A stretch of DNA of 64,000 bases from Monocercomonoides exilis (taxonomy: Eukaryota > Preaxostyla > Oxymonadida > Polymastigidae), in the NCBI GenBank assembly GCA_001643675.2, contig LSRY02000025.1, forward strand, positions 374,001 through 438,000, written 5' to 3'. Under the pieces are notes generated by a model, which saw only the letters and a program-made list of their open reading frames with translations, had not been told where the DNA came from and made no database searches. Each line of letters begins with the position of its first letter. Positions within the stretch are counted from its first letter, which is position 1. This document shows, in pieces, positions 22,065-34,000 of the stretch. A program made the translations under genes and the position numbers.

Positions 22065-25000
22065 ATGACATCAACTTTGGAACAATTAGACGTTTTAAAA
22101 GGAATTGACAATTTATCCAAATCAAGAGCAAACGAATGCGAATCCGTTAAAAGTTCAACATTATGCCTTTCTCCTGATTCAGCAATAGCATCTTCAAAAT
22201 ACGCTGCATTTAGCAAAGGAAAAGAAGAAAACAGAATCAATAGCAATTGCAGTCCAACAATTGAGTTAAGTTGTATTTCTTCTTCTCCTCTTGTTGCACT
22301 CAATGGTGAGACACTTGAACCATACGTCTTATCTTCTTCTACTCCATTTTCTAATTCACAACAAATGTTGGATTCAAAAGCCTCTGAAAAATGTAGTAAT
22401 TCTTCGGAGGATTTGAAAACTCCAACATCAAATCCATTGACAAGCCCTCCTGATCCAAATTCAGTTTCCCTTGTATCCCCAATAAGGTGTGATTCGCAGG
22501 AATCGCGCTTTGTCGCGAAGTCGCCAATCCATTCGCTCAATTCTTCTATTTCTTCGACTTTGTCTGTTTCGCCTACCGTTCCAAAACCCTATCCAAAGCC
22601 ATTACAACCTGATAATTTTACACTTGTTTCTCACGAATTGGAAAATAAAAGCGGAACTCAGACTAATGTCGTTTCTCTATCTTCATCGATTTCATCACTT
22701 CCATCTTCGTTTCCGACACAATCTCCATTTTCAACTCTATCATCTGTTGCTCATCCTGCTTCACAGCCAATTCCACAGCACTCTTCACTTTTAGTTTCTT
22801 CTCTTTCACCTTCATCGTTCAGCTCTTTATCTACTAGTGGATCTATTCCAGTGCCTAGTCAGCTGCCAACTCCAACTTCTTTTGCTTTATCACCTTCAGA
22901 ACATCCAGCAGTTATTTCTTTATCTCCTATCTGCGAAAAAGACAGAATCACTCAAAAAGTTCAGAGCTCAATTGCTCCTTCAATGCCTATGCCTTGCCAA
23001 GCTGAAAATTCTTCGTCAACAAGAAGAGAATCACAGTTGGACAGCAGTCATATCACTTCAATTGTCTGTCGATATTCAAACTCGAATTCTGTCTCTAATA
23101 TACTCCAAGATGTGTGCGCAGAACCGAAAATATCATTCGATCAAGCAAATTCCGCAATCACTTTCAAGCGAGTGAAATACTCCATCAACAAAGAATTTCC
23201 TCCTCGCTCACAAACTCCACCTTGCGTAAATGATCTTTCGACTGGAAAGAGAACATTAACTCGTTCTGCCTCTGGGAGTCTCCTACCTCCTCTCCAAAGC
23301 AAGACAAGAATACCATCACCTTCCCGTCCCAATCGGCCTCCGCTTCAATCAAATACAAAAGAAGCAAAGTTAACTTCAGCTATTTCTCCTTCTTTCTCTT
23401 CTCCTTCTTGTTCTGTTTCTGCTTCTTCTTCTGCAGCCTCGTCACGTGAAGTGGAGACACTTTCATTTCCTGTCGATGCTCTGCTCTCTGAATCTCAATC
23501 ACGTCCAGATTCTTTGTTTTCTTTTGTGATGCATCCAGTTGTCGAATCTGCGCTGAGTCGAGGAACAGACGCCTCTTTCTTGTTGACGTCTTCCTCTGTG
23601 CCTCCTGCTCACAAACACACTTCTGGTGCATCAACAGCTCAGTCTATTTCGTGCACAAGCTGCCTTTGCGGCTCTTGCTTGCCGCCGTCTGTCTCTGCTC
23701 TCTTTGGCAACCAGTGGCATCGGGGAATTCTCCACTCCACATTCTGCACCATTTTGTCGCGCGTGTCTGGGTTTGCTTCACCTTCGCTTCAGTCGCTTTC
23801 TGCTTGCTCTCCAATTGTGTCTCAAACATTTCGTGCTCAGAAGACTTCACAGATTTCGCAAACATCTCCATCATTATCCTCTGGTCAATCTTCTTCTGAC
23901 TATTTTCTTAACAATTGCACAGTTCGATTGGATGCATGGCTTGTAAATGCACACACAAACGAAAGAAGATATTTGATTAAGCCTCAGAAAAACTACTTGC
24001 AGTTTTCTAGAAATGCCAAAGAAAACGGCTTTTCTACGATTTCTACAATGGATCTGTTTTGTTCTCAGATTGCATCAACACCTCAGGGCTGTTATATCAG
24101 AAGTATGGATGATGTTGAAGCAGTTGTGTCTGAATTAGGAGAGCAATGCACTTCTCTATTCCATCAGCAAGCGCACTATGTTCCCGATATATTCCAGCAG
24201 AAAACTTCAATTCAGCCAAAAAGCGCTCAAAAGGGCGGGCTGTCTTTAAGTGTGATTATTACTGTTGAAGAACATGGCTCTTTGGATGGCTGCAGCAACA
24301 CATCGGACAGAGATATTAAGCAGCAAATGAAATTTGATGGCTCATTTGAGAAAAGGAGAACTCGCATTGCATTTGTCACTCTGCCATTTGATTTGGTCAA
24401 CGCAAGTTCAGATTTGGCAGACTTGATTTCTGCTTCGAATGCTCCTCAAAATGATGGAAGAACACTGCCACAGTCTTCCTCGCAGCAGCAAAAGAGCAAC
24501 AGAAGTTCATCTTCTCTGCAAACTTTGAATTCCCGCTCGAGATTTGGATTTGCTTCAGAAGGAAAAACAAAGAATTGCACCTCTTCTGTGCCTTCTTCTG
24601 TTCTTCCTGTGCAAAATGAAGAAACAAAACTATTTTCATCGAGAAACTCTTCAATGCCAATGAAAAGCTCAAACTCTCAATTAACATTGAAGTGGAAATC
24701 AATGGACGATTTGTGGAATTTTCTTAAATCAAACAAAAATTCTCCAAATGTTGTTTCTGACACTTTTTCAGCAAGCTCTTCTTCAGTTCCTTCTTCTTTG
24801 CCAGTTGGGCAAATGTCTAATCTGTCCTCTGCTTTTTCGATAAATCAATTGTTGTCCAATGGAATGAAGGACTTTTCATTATGCTCATTGCTTACGCCGT
24901 TTTTCTTTCCTTCAGAGAATTCTGTAACAATTAATGTTACTTTTGTATCTGAATCACTCGATTCGGATTCTCATTTAGAGTCTCTTCTCAGATTTACATC

Positions 25001-25313
25001 GGATATGGCATCCATCCATTCCGTTAACTCTGCCTCTATATCTTCTTCTGAGCATTCAGATTCACGCCATTCATTGATGAGGAATAATAGCCGTGATGTT
25101 CAAATTTCTTGGTCTGATATTGATGATGAAGGATTTATAACTTCAATGAGAAAAATGGTTTTGCGCTATGTTCAAAACATTCTTCAAGACCAAACGGAAT
25201 TTGGGGAAAATGGGAAATTATCATCTGACAGCAATTTATTCAAAAAACTTGATAGCTTAGAGAAGGAAATCTTTTCATTACGATCTCAGTTTGAAAAGTA
25301 TTTTGAAAGGTGA
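22065..25313 (+). CDS. Uncharacterised Ser/Pro-rich protein, 1082 residues
   Basis: A single open frame from ATG (MTSTLEQLDVLKGIDNL) to TGA. The first 600 residues are Ser/Thr/Pro-rich and likely disordered. Two more ordered parts follow: residues about 620-740 (CTVRLDAWLVNAHTNERRYLI, IRSMDDVEAVVSELGEQ) and the C-terminal 130 residues (ENSVTINVTFVSESLDSDSH, then SMRKMVLRYVQNILQDQ and a closing coiled coil SLEKEIFSLRSQFEKYFE). No family is recognised. No signal peptide or membrane segment is seen. Length and codon use fit a real host gene. Confidence 0.75.
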   Translation: MTSTLEQLDVLKGIDNLSKSRANECESVKSSTLCLSPDSAIASSKYAAFSKGKEENRINSNCSPTIELSCISSSPLVALNGETLEPYVLSSSTPFSNSQQMLDSKASEKCSNSSEDLKTPTSNPLTSPPDPNSVSLVSPIRCDSQESRFVAKSPIHSLNSSISSTLSVSPTVPKPYPKPLQPDNFTLVSHELENKSGTQTNVVSLSSSISSLPSSFPTQSPFSTLSSVAHPASQPIPQHSSLLVSSLSPSSFSSLSTSGSIPVPSQLPTPTSFALSPSEHPAVISLSPICEKDRITQKVQSSIAPSMPMPCQAENSSSTRRESQLDSSHITSIVCRYSNSNSVSNILQDVCAEPKISFDQANSAITFKRVKYSINKEFPPRSQTPPCVNDLSTGKRTLTRSASGSLLPPLQSKTRIPSPSRPNRPPLQSNTKEAKLTSAISPSFSSPSCSVSASSSAASSREVETLSFPVDALLSESQSRPDSLFSFVMHPVVESALSRGTDASFLLTSSSVPPAHKHTSGASTAQSISCTSCLCGSCLPPSVSALFGNQWHRGILHSTFCTILSRVSGFASPSLQSLSACSPIVSQTFRAQKTSQISQTSPSLSSGQSSSDYFLNNCTVRLDAWLVNAHTNERRYLIKPQKNYLQFSRNAKENGFSTISTMDLFCSQIASTPQGCYIRSMDDVEAVVSELGEQCTSLFHQQAHYVPDIFQQKTSIQPKSAQKGGLSLSVIITVEEHGSLDGCSNTSDRDIKQQMKFDGSFEKRRTRIAFVTLPFDLVNASSDLADLISASNAPQNDGRTLPQSSSQQQKSNRSSSSLQTLNSRSRFGFASEGKTKNCTSSVPSSVLPVQNEETKLFSSRNSSMPMKSSNSQLTLKWKSMDDLWNFLKSNKNSPNVVSDTFSASSSSVPSSLPVGQMSNLSSAFSINQLLSNGMKDFSLCSLLTPFFFPSENSVTINVTFVSESLDSDSHLESLLRFTSDMASIHSVNSASISSSEHSDSRHSLMRNNSRDVQISWSDIDDEGFITSMRKMVLRYVQNILQDQTEFGENGKLSSDSNLFKKLDSLEKEIFSLRSQFEKYFER

Positions 25314-26305
25314 AAATGAAATTAGATTTAAGCACTTCCTTTTTGATAACTTGTTTTTTTTTTTAAATTTCTTTGTTTGTTATATTTTCGTTAAAATGAT
25401 ATAACAAAGAATGATTTATTGAATATTACTATATCATTCAGGTGCTAATGCTGTTTTGTATTCGTTTTTTATTTTTAAAATTAACTTGTTGGAAATTGAA
25501 AAAATTTTCACTTTTGATTAACTTTTTGTGGACAATTATTATCAACAAAATTGGAAAAAATTTTGAAATACGTATGAGTCTACAAAGCATCTTAAATAAA
25601 AATTTAATGATGTTTGTTTACAGAAATGATAAACCAATTTTTTTGGAGATCTGAGAAAAATTATTTAAATTCTGATTTATCCAAAGATTAATTGCTGAAT
25701 GCGAAAAATAAAAAAAAAAATAAAAAATAAAAAATTAAAACTTGAAAGGTTATATTTTCCACCCTTGGAATGAAGATATTTGAAAAAATAGTATATCAAA
25801 ATAAAACTGATATTCAAATATTTGCGATTTTTCAAAAAGAACAAAAATTGTTATTGATAAAAATGACTGAAGAATAATGAATATCTCACTGGTTTTTTTT
25901 TCAGTAACAAAATATTTTCAAAACAAGAATAACATTCATATTTCTTTGAATTTATTTTCAAAATAGTTTGAAAGTTTTACGAATTTCATAAAACTTTTTT
26001 GTTTTCTTAAATTTGAAAATAACAAAAAAATTCATTTCTAACTAAAATAAACTCAAATGCTAAAAAACATAAAACATCAAAATGAAAAGGGAATAAATAT
26101 ACAATTTGATTATAAAACTGAAATATCCAAAAAGAATCTCAAAAAAACAATTTTCTTCTAACCAATCTGTAATTGATATTTTGAAATTGTCTTTTTCCTC
26201 ATTTACCGTTTATTCATCAAAACATCAAAAGATTCGATAAAATAACTTGCATAAAAACAATGTAAAGCCAGTTCTATGTAAAGAAGGAAAAATTTTCTTA
26301 AAAAT
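25314..26305. other. AT-rich intergenic region, no gene seen
   Basis: About 990 bp with A/T runs. A TTGCGATTTTTCAAAAAGAA segment near 25825-25844 is shared with the repeat ending at 38836, so a decayed piece of that repeat family is present. Nothing else is supported. Confidence 0.6.
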
Positions 26306-28905
26306 TCAATCCAGTTCAGCCAGATACATGTAGTTATTGCTTTTTCCATTCTGCTCCATTCCATTTCCGTCCTCTTCTTCATAAGCTTCAAAATACATCT
26401 CATCTCCTTCATTGTAGTCTTCATCTCCATACTCATCATCCAAAAGTGCTTCTCCTTCGTCGATTCCTTGCTCGTCTGCTTCGTTCCATTGGTCAGTCAA
26501 ATATGTTCCGATTACACTTCCCACATAGCTTTGCCCATAAACTGAGCCACATCCATCTGCAACAGACACACCTTCTCTTTTATCAGTTATCTCAAGCATA
26601 TGAACAGTGCTTCTCCTCCTCCAGTCAATTTTGCTGCTAACTGAACTTCCTCTATTTTCTCTTTCTCTCCTTTTGTTGTTGTTTCCCTCTGAAGATCTTT
26701 CGCACTCTTCTTCCTCTCCGTACGCTTCTTGATAGTATTCGCATTCGTAGTCTTCTTCATCTTCTGCAATCTGTTCGTCTTTCGAGATTTCATCAATTGA
26801 TCCTAATCGATCAAGATGAGCTGATTTCAGATGATGTGCAGATGAAGAAGAATAAGAAGAACTCGAATCTTTTGCAGAAAAGAGGGAATTATTCGAAGAA
26901 GATGGGTTGTTTGCGATTGTGAATGGAGTTGCAATAGAAGATGCATCACCAGCCATCGAATGACTATCAGTTGACAGTTTTGACTGTGATAAAGCAGAAT
27001 GAGAAGGCAAGGATTTAATTTCAGAGTGTTCAATTCGCATGTCCCGAGGCCGTGACGGGCGATACAACTTCTGGGATTGCCCCATGCTTCTTCTTCTATC
27101 GCTTTGAGCTGACGGCATCCGAGGCCTTCCAGCAGAGTTGGCAGCAGAAGTGTCACCTTGGCCAGTCAATGAATTGATGTTTGGGATGTCAGTTGTGGCC
27201 AGATGGAATGGAGAAATGCCATCATCAGCCAAAGTCATCGGTGTTGTGCCAAGTTTCGAGGAGAGCATCATCAGCTGGGCAAGAGGAGAGTTGGAGCTGA
27301 GGTGTTGAATAAAAAATGTGTTAGGCGCAGGAGGTCGAAGAGATGAATGAAGTGAAGAAGAAGAGGAAGAAGCTTTTTTTGAGGACGATGTGGATGATTG
27401 TGAAATAGCAGAAGGAGAATGAGGAGAAATAGAAGCAAATTGATCGATAAGTTTATTGAACTGCTCAACTTTCAGAGAAATCTCAGAGTCAATCATTGCA
27501 TTAAACAGAAGAAAAGCGGAAGCAGGCATGATGTCCATAATCATTGAGTAAAATAGATATAGAAAACTGAAGGCGACACTATAAAAAAAAAAACACATAT
27601 GAAGAAATCGCAAGTATTAAAAAAAACAATCATGATCTATTAATTTTTGGAAAATGCAAACAATTGAAAAAAAAAATGGAAAGAATATAATTTTCGCATC
27701 TTCCTCAATGGAGATAAACAAATTCATCAAAAGGCAGCAACAATGAAACAACACAAAATTTCAAAGCACAAATATCAACCACACCAAGATTTGTATTGCT
27801 CACTGCTCATATCAGATGTCGGTGAGTATTCTGAACACAAATTAGATTGCAGTTGCATTTCTCCATAGTACGGATTCTTGTCCAATACAATAAGAATCAT
27901 TGATACAATATGCAATGCATACACAAAAAATACAATAACAGTCGGAATAAAAAATAATGTCTGAATTCTTCGATAAAATATTGATGTCGATTCAAATGCA
28001 GTCTTTTGCAACTTCTCTTTCTCAACTTTTCTTTGATCCAAAGGAGATAATTCTGAATTGTCTGAACCCATGTCTTTTAATCCTCTTGTTGATATAATTT
28101 GTGTTTCACTTTTGCACAGACCTGCATTGGCATTCCTCTTTCCACTTTTTATTGATTCCTTTCTTGAAGCCCGTGGGGTTGCAAAGAAAAGATGGATCAA
28201 AAGAGCCAATACCCAAATTATTGCAAGAAGAACTATCGAGAGCATAATAATGTTGACAATAGTCGCATTCGATAATACATCTGGTGAGCTTTCATCTTGA
28301 TCGTAAGTTAACGAAGGATGCTCTTCCTATTTGAAAAAATCAATTGAAGAAAACAAATTGCAATAAATAACGGAAAAATAAATAGATAAATAAATAAAAG
28401 AAAAACAAACGAATGTGGACAACGAAACGATAAGACTTATAAGATGAAGAACAGTTAAAGTTACAACTGAAATGAAATGAAATGCAACATTGACTCTTCG
28501 ATTCACAGTCTTTTCAAGCAATGTATTTGTAAGCCACCAAGAGAAGAACACCCACGATAAGTTTAAAAACAGCCTATTCATTTGCTCGGGCAAAAAGAAA
28601 TATAAGAATAAGCTGTATGGAAGAGGCACAACAATAAGAAACGAGTTCAAAAACAGAAACAGTGTAATGAATAAAAACAACGTGAATTTGAGTTTGTTTT
28701 TATTTAGCCCTTTCTTGCAAATGTATGTCATTTGCAATGTAGATACAAGAAGACTGAAAAATGTTATGATAAATAAAAAAATTAATGGCCAATTTCCAGG
28801 TCCATAAATAACTATAACATTGTCGAATAAAGTTCAAGTCACAAAATGAAGTATCACACCAGGAACTTCAACGGATAACAACAATTGATTGATGCTATTT
28901 ACCAT
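26306..28905 (-). CDS. Seven-TM protein of the THH1/TOM1/TOM3 type
   Basis: Four exons, 28905-28860, 28811-28411, 28326-27785 and 27578-26306, join in phase; donors are GTGTGA, GTTTGT and GTGTGG. The start is MVNSINQLLLSVEVP, a short lumenal N-terminus. Membrane segments include WPLIFLFIITFFSLLVSTL, KFTLFLFITLFLFLNSF, a segment around LNLSWVFFSWWLTNTLLE, VNVAFHFISVVTLTVLHLIS, IMLSIVLLAIIWVLALLI, RIQTLFFIPTVIVFFVYALH and VAFSFLYLFYSMIMDIMPAS. The last has the D/E-I-(L/M)-P-(S/A)-(A/S) signature at the end of TM7 in TOM3-like proteins. The C-terminal tail of about 400 residues is Ser-rich then acidic and probably cytosolic. Plant TOM1/TOM3 are tonoplast proteins; the role here is unknown. Confidence 0.7.
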
Positions 28906-30382
28906 TTTTAAGTATTCGATGTCCCACATTAAAAATAAAGAGACAAATGAGAAATGTTTTTCAAGCTTTGTAACTGTAATGGAGTTCACTTTAAAATTTT
29001 GTTCCACTTGTATGAATAAAATCCAAAATATTATTTTTTCAAGAAGAGATCAGTATTGAAATTGAAGAAAAATTTTCCCAGATATTCCAAAAAATCATTG
29101 TTAAAACCATTATGGAAATGTGACAAAATGAAAGCATTTCATAACGTTTATATATTTCATGAATGCATTTCAGAGATCTTTTCAGTTTTATTAATTAACG
29201 ATTTTGATTTCAATCTTTATTTTCTTAAACACAAATATCTGCGAAATAATTCCAAATAGTCAGTTTTCTATTTATTCACAAATTATTCTATGAAATAAAT
29301 ACATCGTATCATATCTTTCACAAATCAGAAAAAAAGAATTATTAGCACTTGAAGAACTCAAAATATTTGATTCAATTCTTTTTGAAAAATCATTTTTTTG
29401 TAATACAAATCCCCTTGAAATGCATCACAAACAACTTGAAGTTTTTTGTAGACATTCATCTTTAAGTCTTGAAACATTGCTGTATTCTTCTTTCTTTTTT
29501 TTCTCAAATCAAATTCAATTAACAAATATTTCTGACATTTCACCCCTTCAAGCTTGATGAAATACATTATTGTGTGTTTTGATTTTGTTCTTGATGAATC
29601 AAATTGGATAGTGTACGTATTGATAGAAATATAAGAGAATAAAAGGAGTTATCCTAAGATTATGACTGTATTCACAAATTGGTCAAAACAAAAAAATTTC
29701 TGAATATTGTTCCACACATATAAAAAAAGAAATAATAAAAGAAAAAAATGAACAAATCCATTTCTAAATGATTCTTGAATAGCTGGAAATAGGATTCATC
29801 GATTTTATTATTTGTGTTCAATGCACATGTGTCATCACCACAAATAATGATGAATGCTTTACAGAGAAATATATGATCCAAAGAAAACTGAATTACACAG
29901 GATATGAATTTATGAATGAGCCCAATGACTGTGAGAATGGAGCATCAAGGAGTGATTCAAGTTCTGAAGAAATCAATGATCACATAGGAGAAAACCATTA
30001 AAGCAGAAAGATGATGAAAATTGATAATAAAAATATAAACAATGAAAGAAATCAGAAGGAGAAGAAAGGTGTTGCTTGCGTAATAAATAAAATGAAAATG
30101 ATGGAAAAAAATGAACTGGACCATGGATGAAAAATCAGAGGATGCTTGCTAATGGCCAATTCATCGATAAGATTCTATTTGCTAAAACTGTTTCAAAACA
30201 AAAAAAACAATTATATAATGGCTGAGAGAACGAATTTTGTGTCGCTGAGTGAATGCACAATTAGAATCGAAAGTTACACATCATTATTCAATTTATTTGC
30301 TAGCTGTGGGCTGTTTTCAAACATTTCACCAGAATTATTTCCTTCATTTTCACAGAAATCCCCTTGGTAAATGTATATTATA
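28906..30382. other. AT-rich intergenic region, no supported gene
   Basis: Only short, low-quality frames are present. A stretch near 29890-30000 reads as an acidic tail (NEPNDCENGASRSDSSSEE) and could be a fossil of a transposase C-terminus like the one near 41340-41510, but the rest of such a gene is missing. Confidence 0.5.
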
Positions 30383-30817
30383 GGTGAACACGAATTTTTC
30401 ATATTTTTTTTTTATTAACGAATTCTTTGTAGTATATAAATCATTTATTAATTAATAAAAATTTGAGATCATCAAATTGTTTGATAAATAATAATCAAGG
30501 TTTCTTAATATTTATGGGATAGATCAATAAATTTTCATGTTATTTTTGAGTGCTAACCCTAAAAAGAAGAACGGGAACAAACCCTAAACCCAATATTTGT
30601 TTTGCTAACCCTAGAACCTAAACCAATCTATTAATGTGGAGATTTTTTATGATTTTTACCCAAATTATTAAAAAAATACTGGGTCAGATCAAAATGTTTT
30701 GATTGAAAAAAAGAAATTTTTATGATTGATGATCTCAAATTTTAATTAATTAATAAATGATTCTTATACTATTTTATGTCCGTTTATAATAAAAAATATG
30801 AAAAATTCGTGTTCCCC
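30383..30817. mobile_element. 435-bp MITE with about 100-bp inverted repeats, TA flanks
   Basis: The ends start GG(T/G)GAACACGAATTTTTC and form an imperfect inverted repeat of about 100 bp, including ATCATTTATTAATTAAT and AAAATTTGAGATCATC on both arms. TA lies on each side (30381-30382 and 30818-30819), consistent with a Tc1/mariner-type target duplication. The loop holds several telomere-like motifs (CTAACCCTAA, AACCCTAAACCC, CTAACCCTAG at about 30553-30615). No coding capacity. Confidence 0.75.
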
Positions 30818-31064
30818 TATAATCTCCTTTTACCATCCCCTTCCGTTTTCTCTTCCAAATCATTTGAAGAGAATCTTTCTGACAATTGCAAAGTATTAAT
30901 TTGCTCGTCGGATTTTTCATCATTTTTTGTACAATCCGCACCATTCATCTTATTGCCCTTCATTCCCCTTGTATTCCTCTTTCAACTGACTTTTTTTCAA
31001 TATCTCAACAGCAAATGAAACATGTTTATATCCGACCACCTCCTTTTGAAAAACATCAATTTTG

Positions 31065-34000
31065 ATGAGCAGCTGTTCATTTTCTTCGATTTGTGATGTG
31101 TATGATGGTGGGATTGTCCATTCCCTGAACAACCCATTTGCCTCTCTGACTGCCTCAAACACCTCGTTTGTTGGATGCTGTGGGACAAGAAATATTGAAT
31201 TCATTGGAAGCAAAGAAAACCCATTGAAGCCAGGGAGACAAAACACAACGGACGATGTTGTTAATTCATTTATTTGGTGTGAGTGGAACGGATCGAGGGC
31301 ATCTGGATCTGACGATTCTGTTTCAGACGGAATATCGAGTGGAGGTGCGATCTGCATGTATAATCTCAGTTCTGGAGAACTTTTCGTTTCGAATTGCATA
31401 TTCAATGGATGTTTTGCAAATAGTCGTGGAGGTGGAATTATGTGCCATTCAATCAAATCAGTTTATATCGTAAATAATTTGTTTTCTAATTGTACTGCAC
31501 AAAATCAATATGGAGGAGGATTGTTCGCTTTTTCAATTTCATCATGTACAAGAATCTGTCGATGTGAATTCCAGAATTGTAAAGCAAATAGTCAAGGAGA
31601 AGGTTTGAGATTGGATAATTTTCAGGTTTCAGCACAAGGATGCGTTGAAGATGAAAAAGGAGAAGGAGAGAGTGCATGTATGTGTGACTGCAGCTTCAAT
31701 TCGTGTTCAGTTTTTGGCTCATATGGCGGAGGTTTGTATTGTGGTAATACACCCGCAACAGAATTCAAAATGAGTGATATTCGGTTTGTTTCGTGTTCAG
31801 CAACTTCTCATGGTGGGGGATTGGATTTGTACCCCTTCAGACAAATAACACAAAACGATGAAATTTGTTGTTTCTTCCTTTTCTTTCACAGCTGTAGATG
31901 TTCAAGAGATCTGCCATTTGGCCATGACGTGATTTATTATGATCTCCACAATTTTTATTTATCTTCAAACAATCCATTCTATGAATGTTACACCACAAAC
32001 ACAAATGAAAAGAGATTGTGCTACAGATATGATTTTACGGGAGGTAGTTGGTCAAATGACCAAACTTCAAAAAAGGATTGGCTAAAGAGTGGAGTACTTC
32101 ACCGTTTTGTTGCTGTTGAGGGAGAAGTTGAAGACGAATTGTGCGGAACAGATGAGTTAACTGCATGCCACGCCATTGGCATTGCAGTCAATTGGAGTGC
32201 AACGCAGGCAGTCTTGTCAATCACTCTGTTGGAAGGGAATCATTGCGATGAAGAGACAGAAATATCCATTGAATCGAAGAAAATTTCTGTTTTGGGGAAA
32301 GGAAATACAGTGAGCGTGATTGGGACGAAATCTTTATCTCCATCTTCAACAACATTGTTCAGAGTTTTGAGTGGGAAATTGGAGGTGGGACATGTGGGAA
32401 TTGATCACAACTCGGAAAGAGATTCCAGTCCGAGTGTATTTGTTGTTTCTGAAAGGAGTGGTTCACTATCGCTGGAGGATGTGTTGATCTCTTCGAGTGT
32501 TGCCGAAGCGAAAATTATGACTTCATCTGTGCTTTTTGTGAAACTTTCACAGATGACAATGACCGACGTGGAGATAAAAAACATGAAAGTGAGCCAACAT
32601 CTGTTTGCTGAGCCATCATCAACAGAGGATGCTTCAGACGAGAGCTTTCTGTCAAATGTGACAGTTCGAAATGTGAATCTGACAGAAGGAGATGGGGTGG
32701 TTGTGGCAAAGAGTGTGAAGGAAGGGGAGATATTTGCTGTGAGCAACACAACAATAGAGCAATGTGTATGTGAGAATGGGAATGGAGGGGGAATATATGT
32801 TTGTTTGCAAGGAAATGGAGAAGTTGCGATGAATGGGTCGAGTGTGATTGATGGATGTGTTGCAATGGGTATTGAAGGAAATGGAGGGAGAGGAGGAGGG
32901 ATGATGGTGGTGATGGAGAGTGGAGGATGTGGATTGACAATTGGACAGGATGTTGAGTTTTCGAAAGTAAAGGAGAATGAAGCTGAATATGGAAAGGATG
33001 TGTTTGTGTGTTGTGGGAGTGGTGTTTTGTTGGAGTCAAAAGTGAATACAGACACATTCGCCTTTTTTGACGCAACTGCCATTCCATCAGATGTGTTGAA
33101 GCTAAGTGGGAGTGAGAATGGAGATGAAAGTGGAGTGATTCCACTGTTTGTGTATTTGTGCACAATGGGGACAAAAGTGATTGTTGATGGGAGTGGAGGA
33201 AATGGGATGGACCACAACCATTGTGGGTTTGAAGGGTTTGGGTGTTTGACAGTTGATTATTGTGCGAACTCAAGAATGAGTGAAAGTTCAAAAGAAATCG
33301 AGGTTGTCTCATCTTCTTCAATAAAGGATGAAATTGAAATCTCTTCATTTGGTGTGAGTATTTCAGGCAGAATAGTGTCATCTTTATCGGAGGAAGGGGA
33401 GATGATGCGAGTGAATGTGAGTGATGGAGGATCAGCCACACAAGATTGGCTTGTTGGATGTTCGAGTTCACTGACAATGAGGAGACTATCATTTGTATTG
33501 AAAGGTCAGTTGAATTCGAGGAGAAGTGCATTCATCCATTCAACATCAACACTCAATGTGACGAACTGTTCAGTCTCATTTGAAAGTGGGGCATTGACTG
33601 ATGGAAAGATAGGATACAGCATCATTGACATGACAGGAGGGAATCTGATTGTTGATGGATTTGTGATGGAAAGTTCAGTGACATTGAATGGGAAATCACC
33701 AATATCAATGACTGCTGGAGTGAAACTGGAGATTTTGAATAGCAGAGTGAGAGGAGTGGAAATAACTGGAGGAGATGGGGGATGTTTGAATGTTGGGATG
33801 AATGAAGAAGGAGGAAGTGCAATAGTTGAAGAATGCAATTTTTCATCGATATGTTCGGGTAGAAGTGGGATGAAAGGAGGAGGGATGATGATATCAGTGG
33901 GGAAGGGAGGGAGTTTGGAAATGAAAAATGTGAATTTTTCTGGATGTGAAGTTCCATCAGAGGATAGCGAAGAGGGAGGAAGAGGAATTGGAGGAGGGAT

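Noticed and set aside
30553-30615. A true telomere or chromosome end
   Set aside because: Only a few imperfect motifs lie in the loop of a MITE, and ordinary genes continue on both sides.
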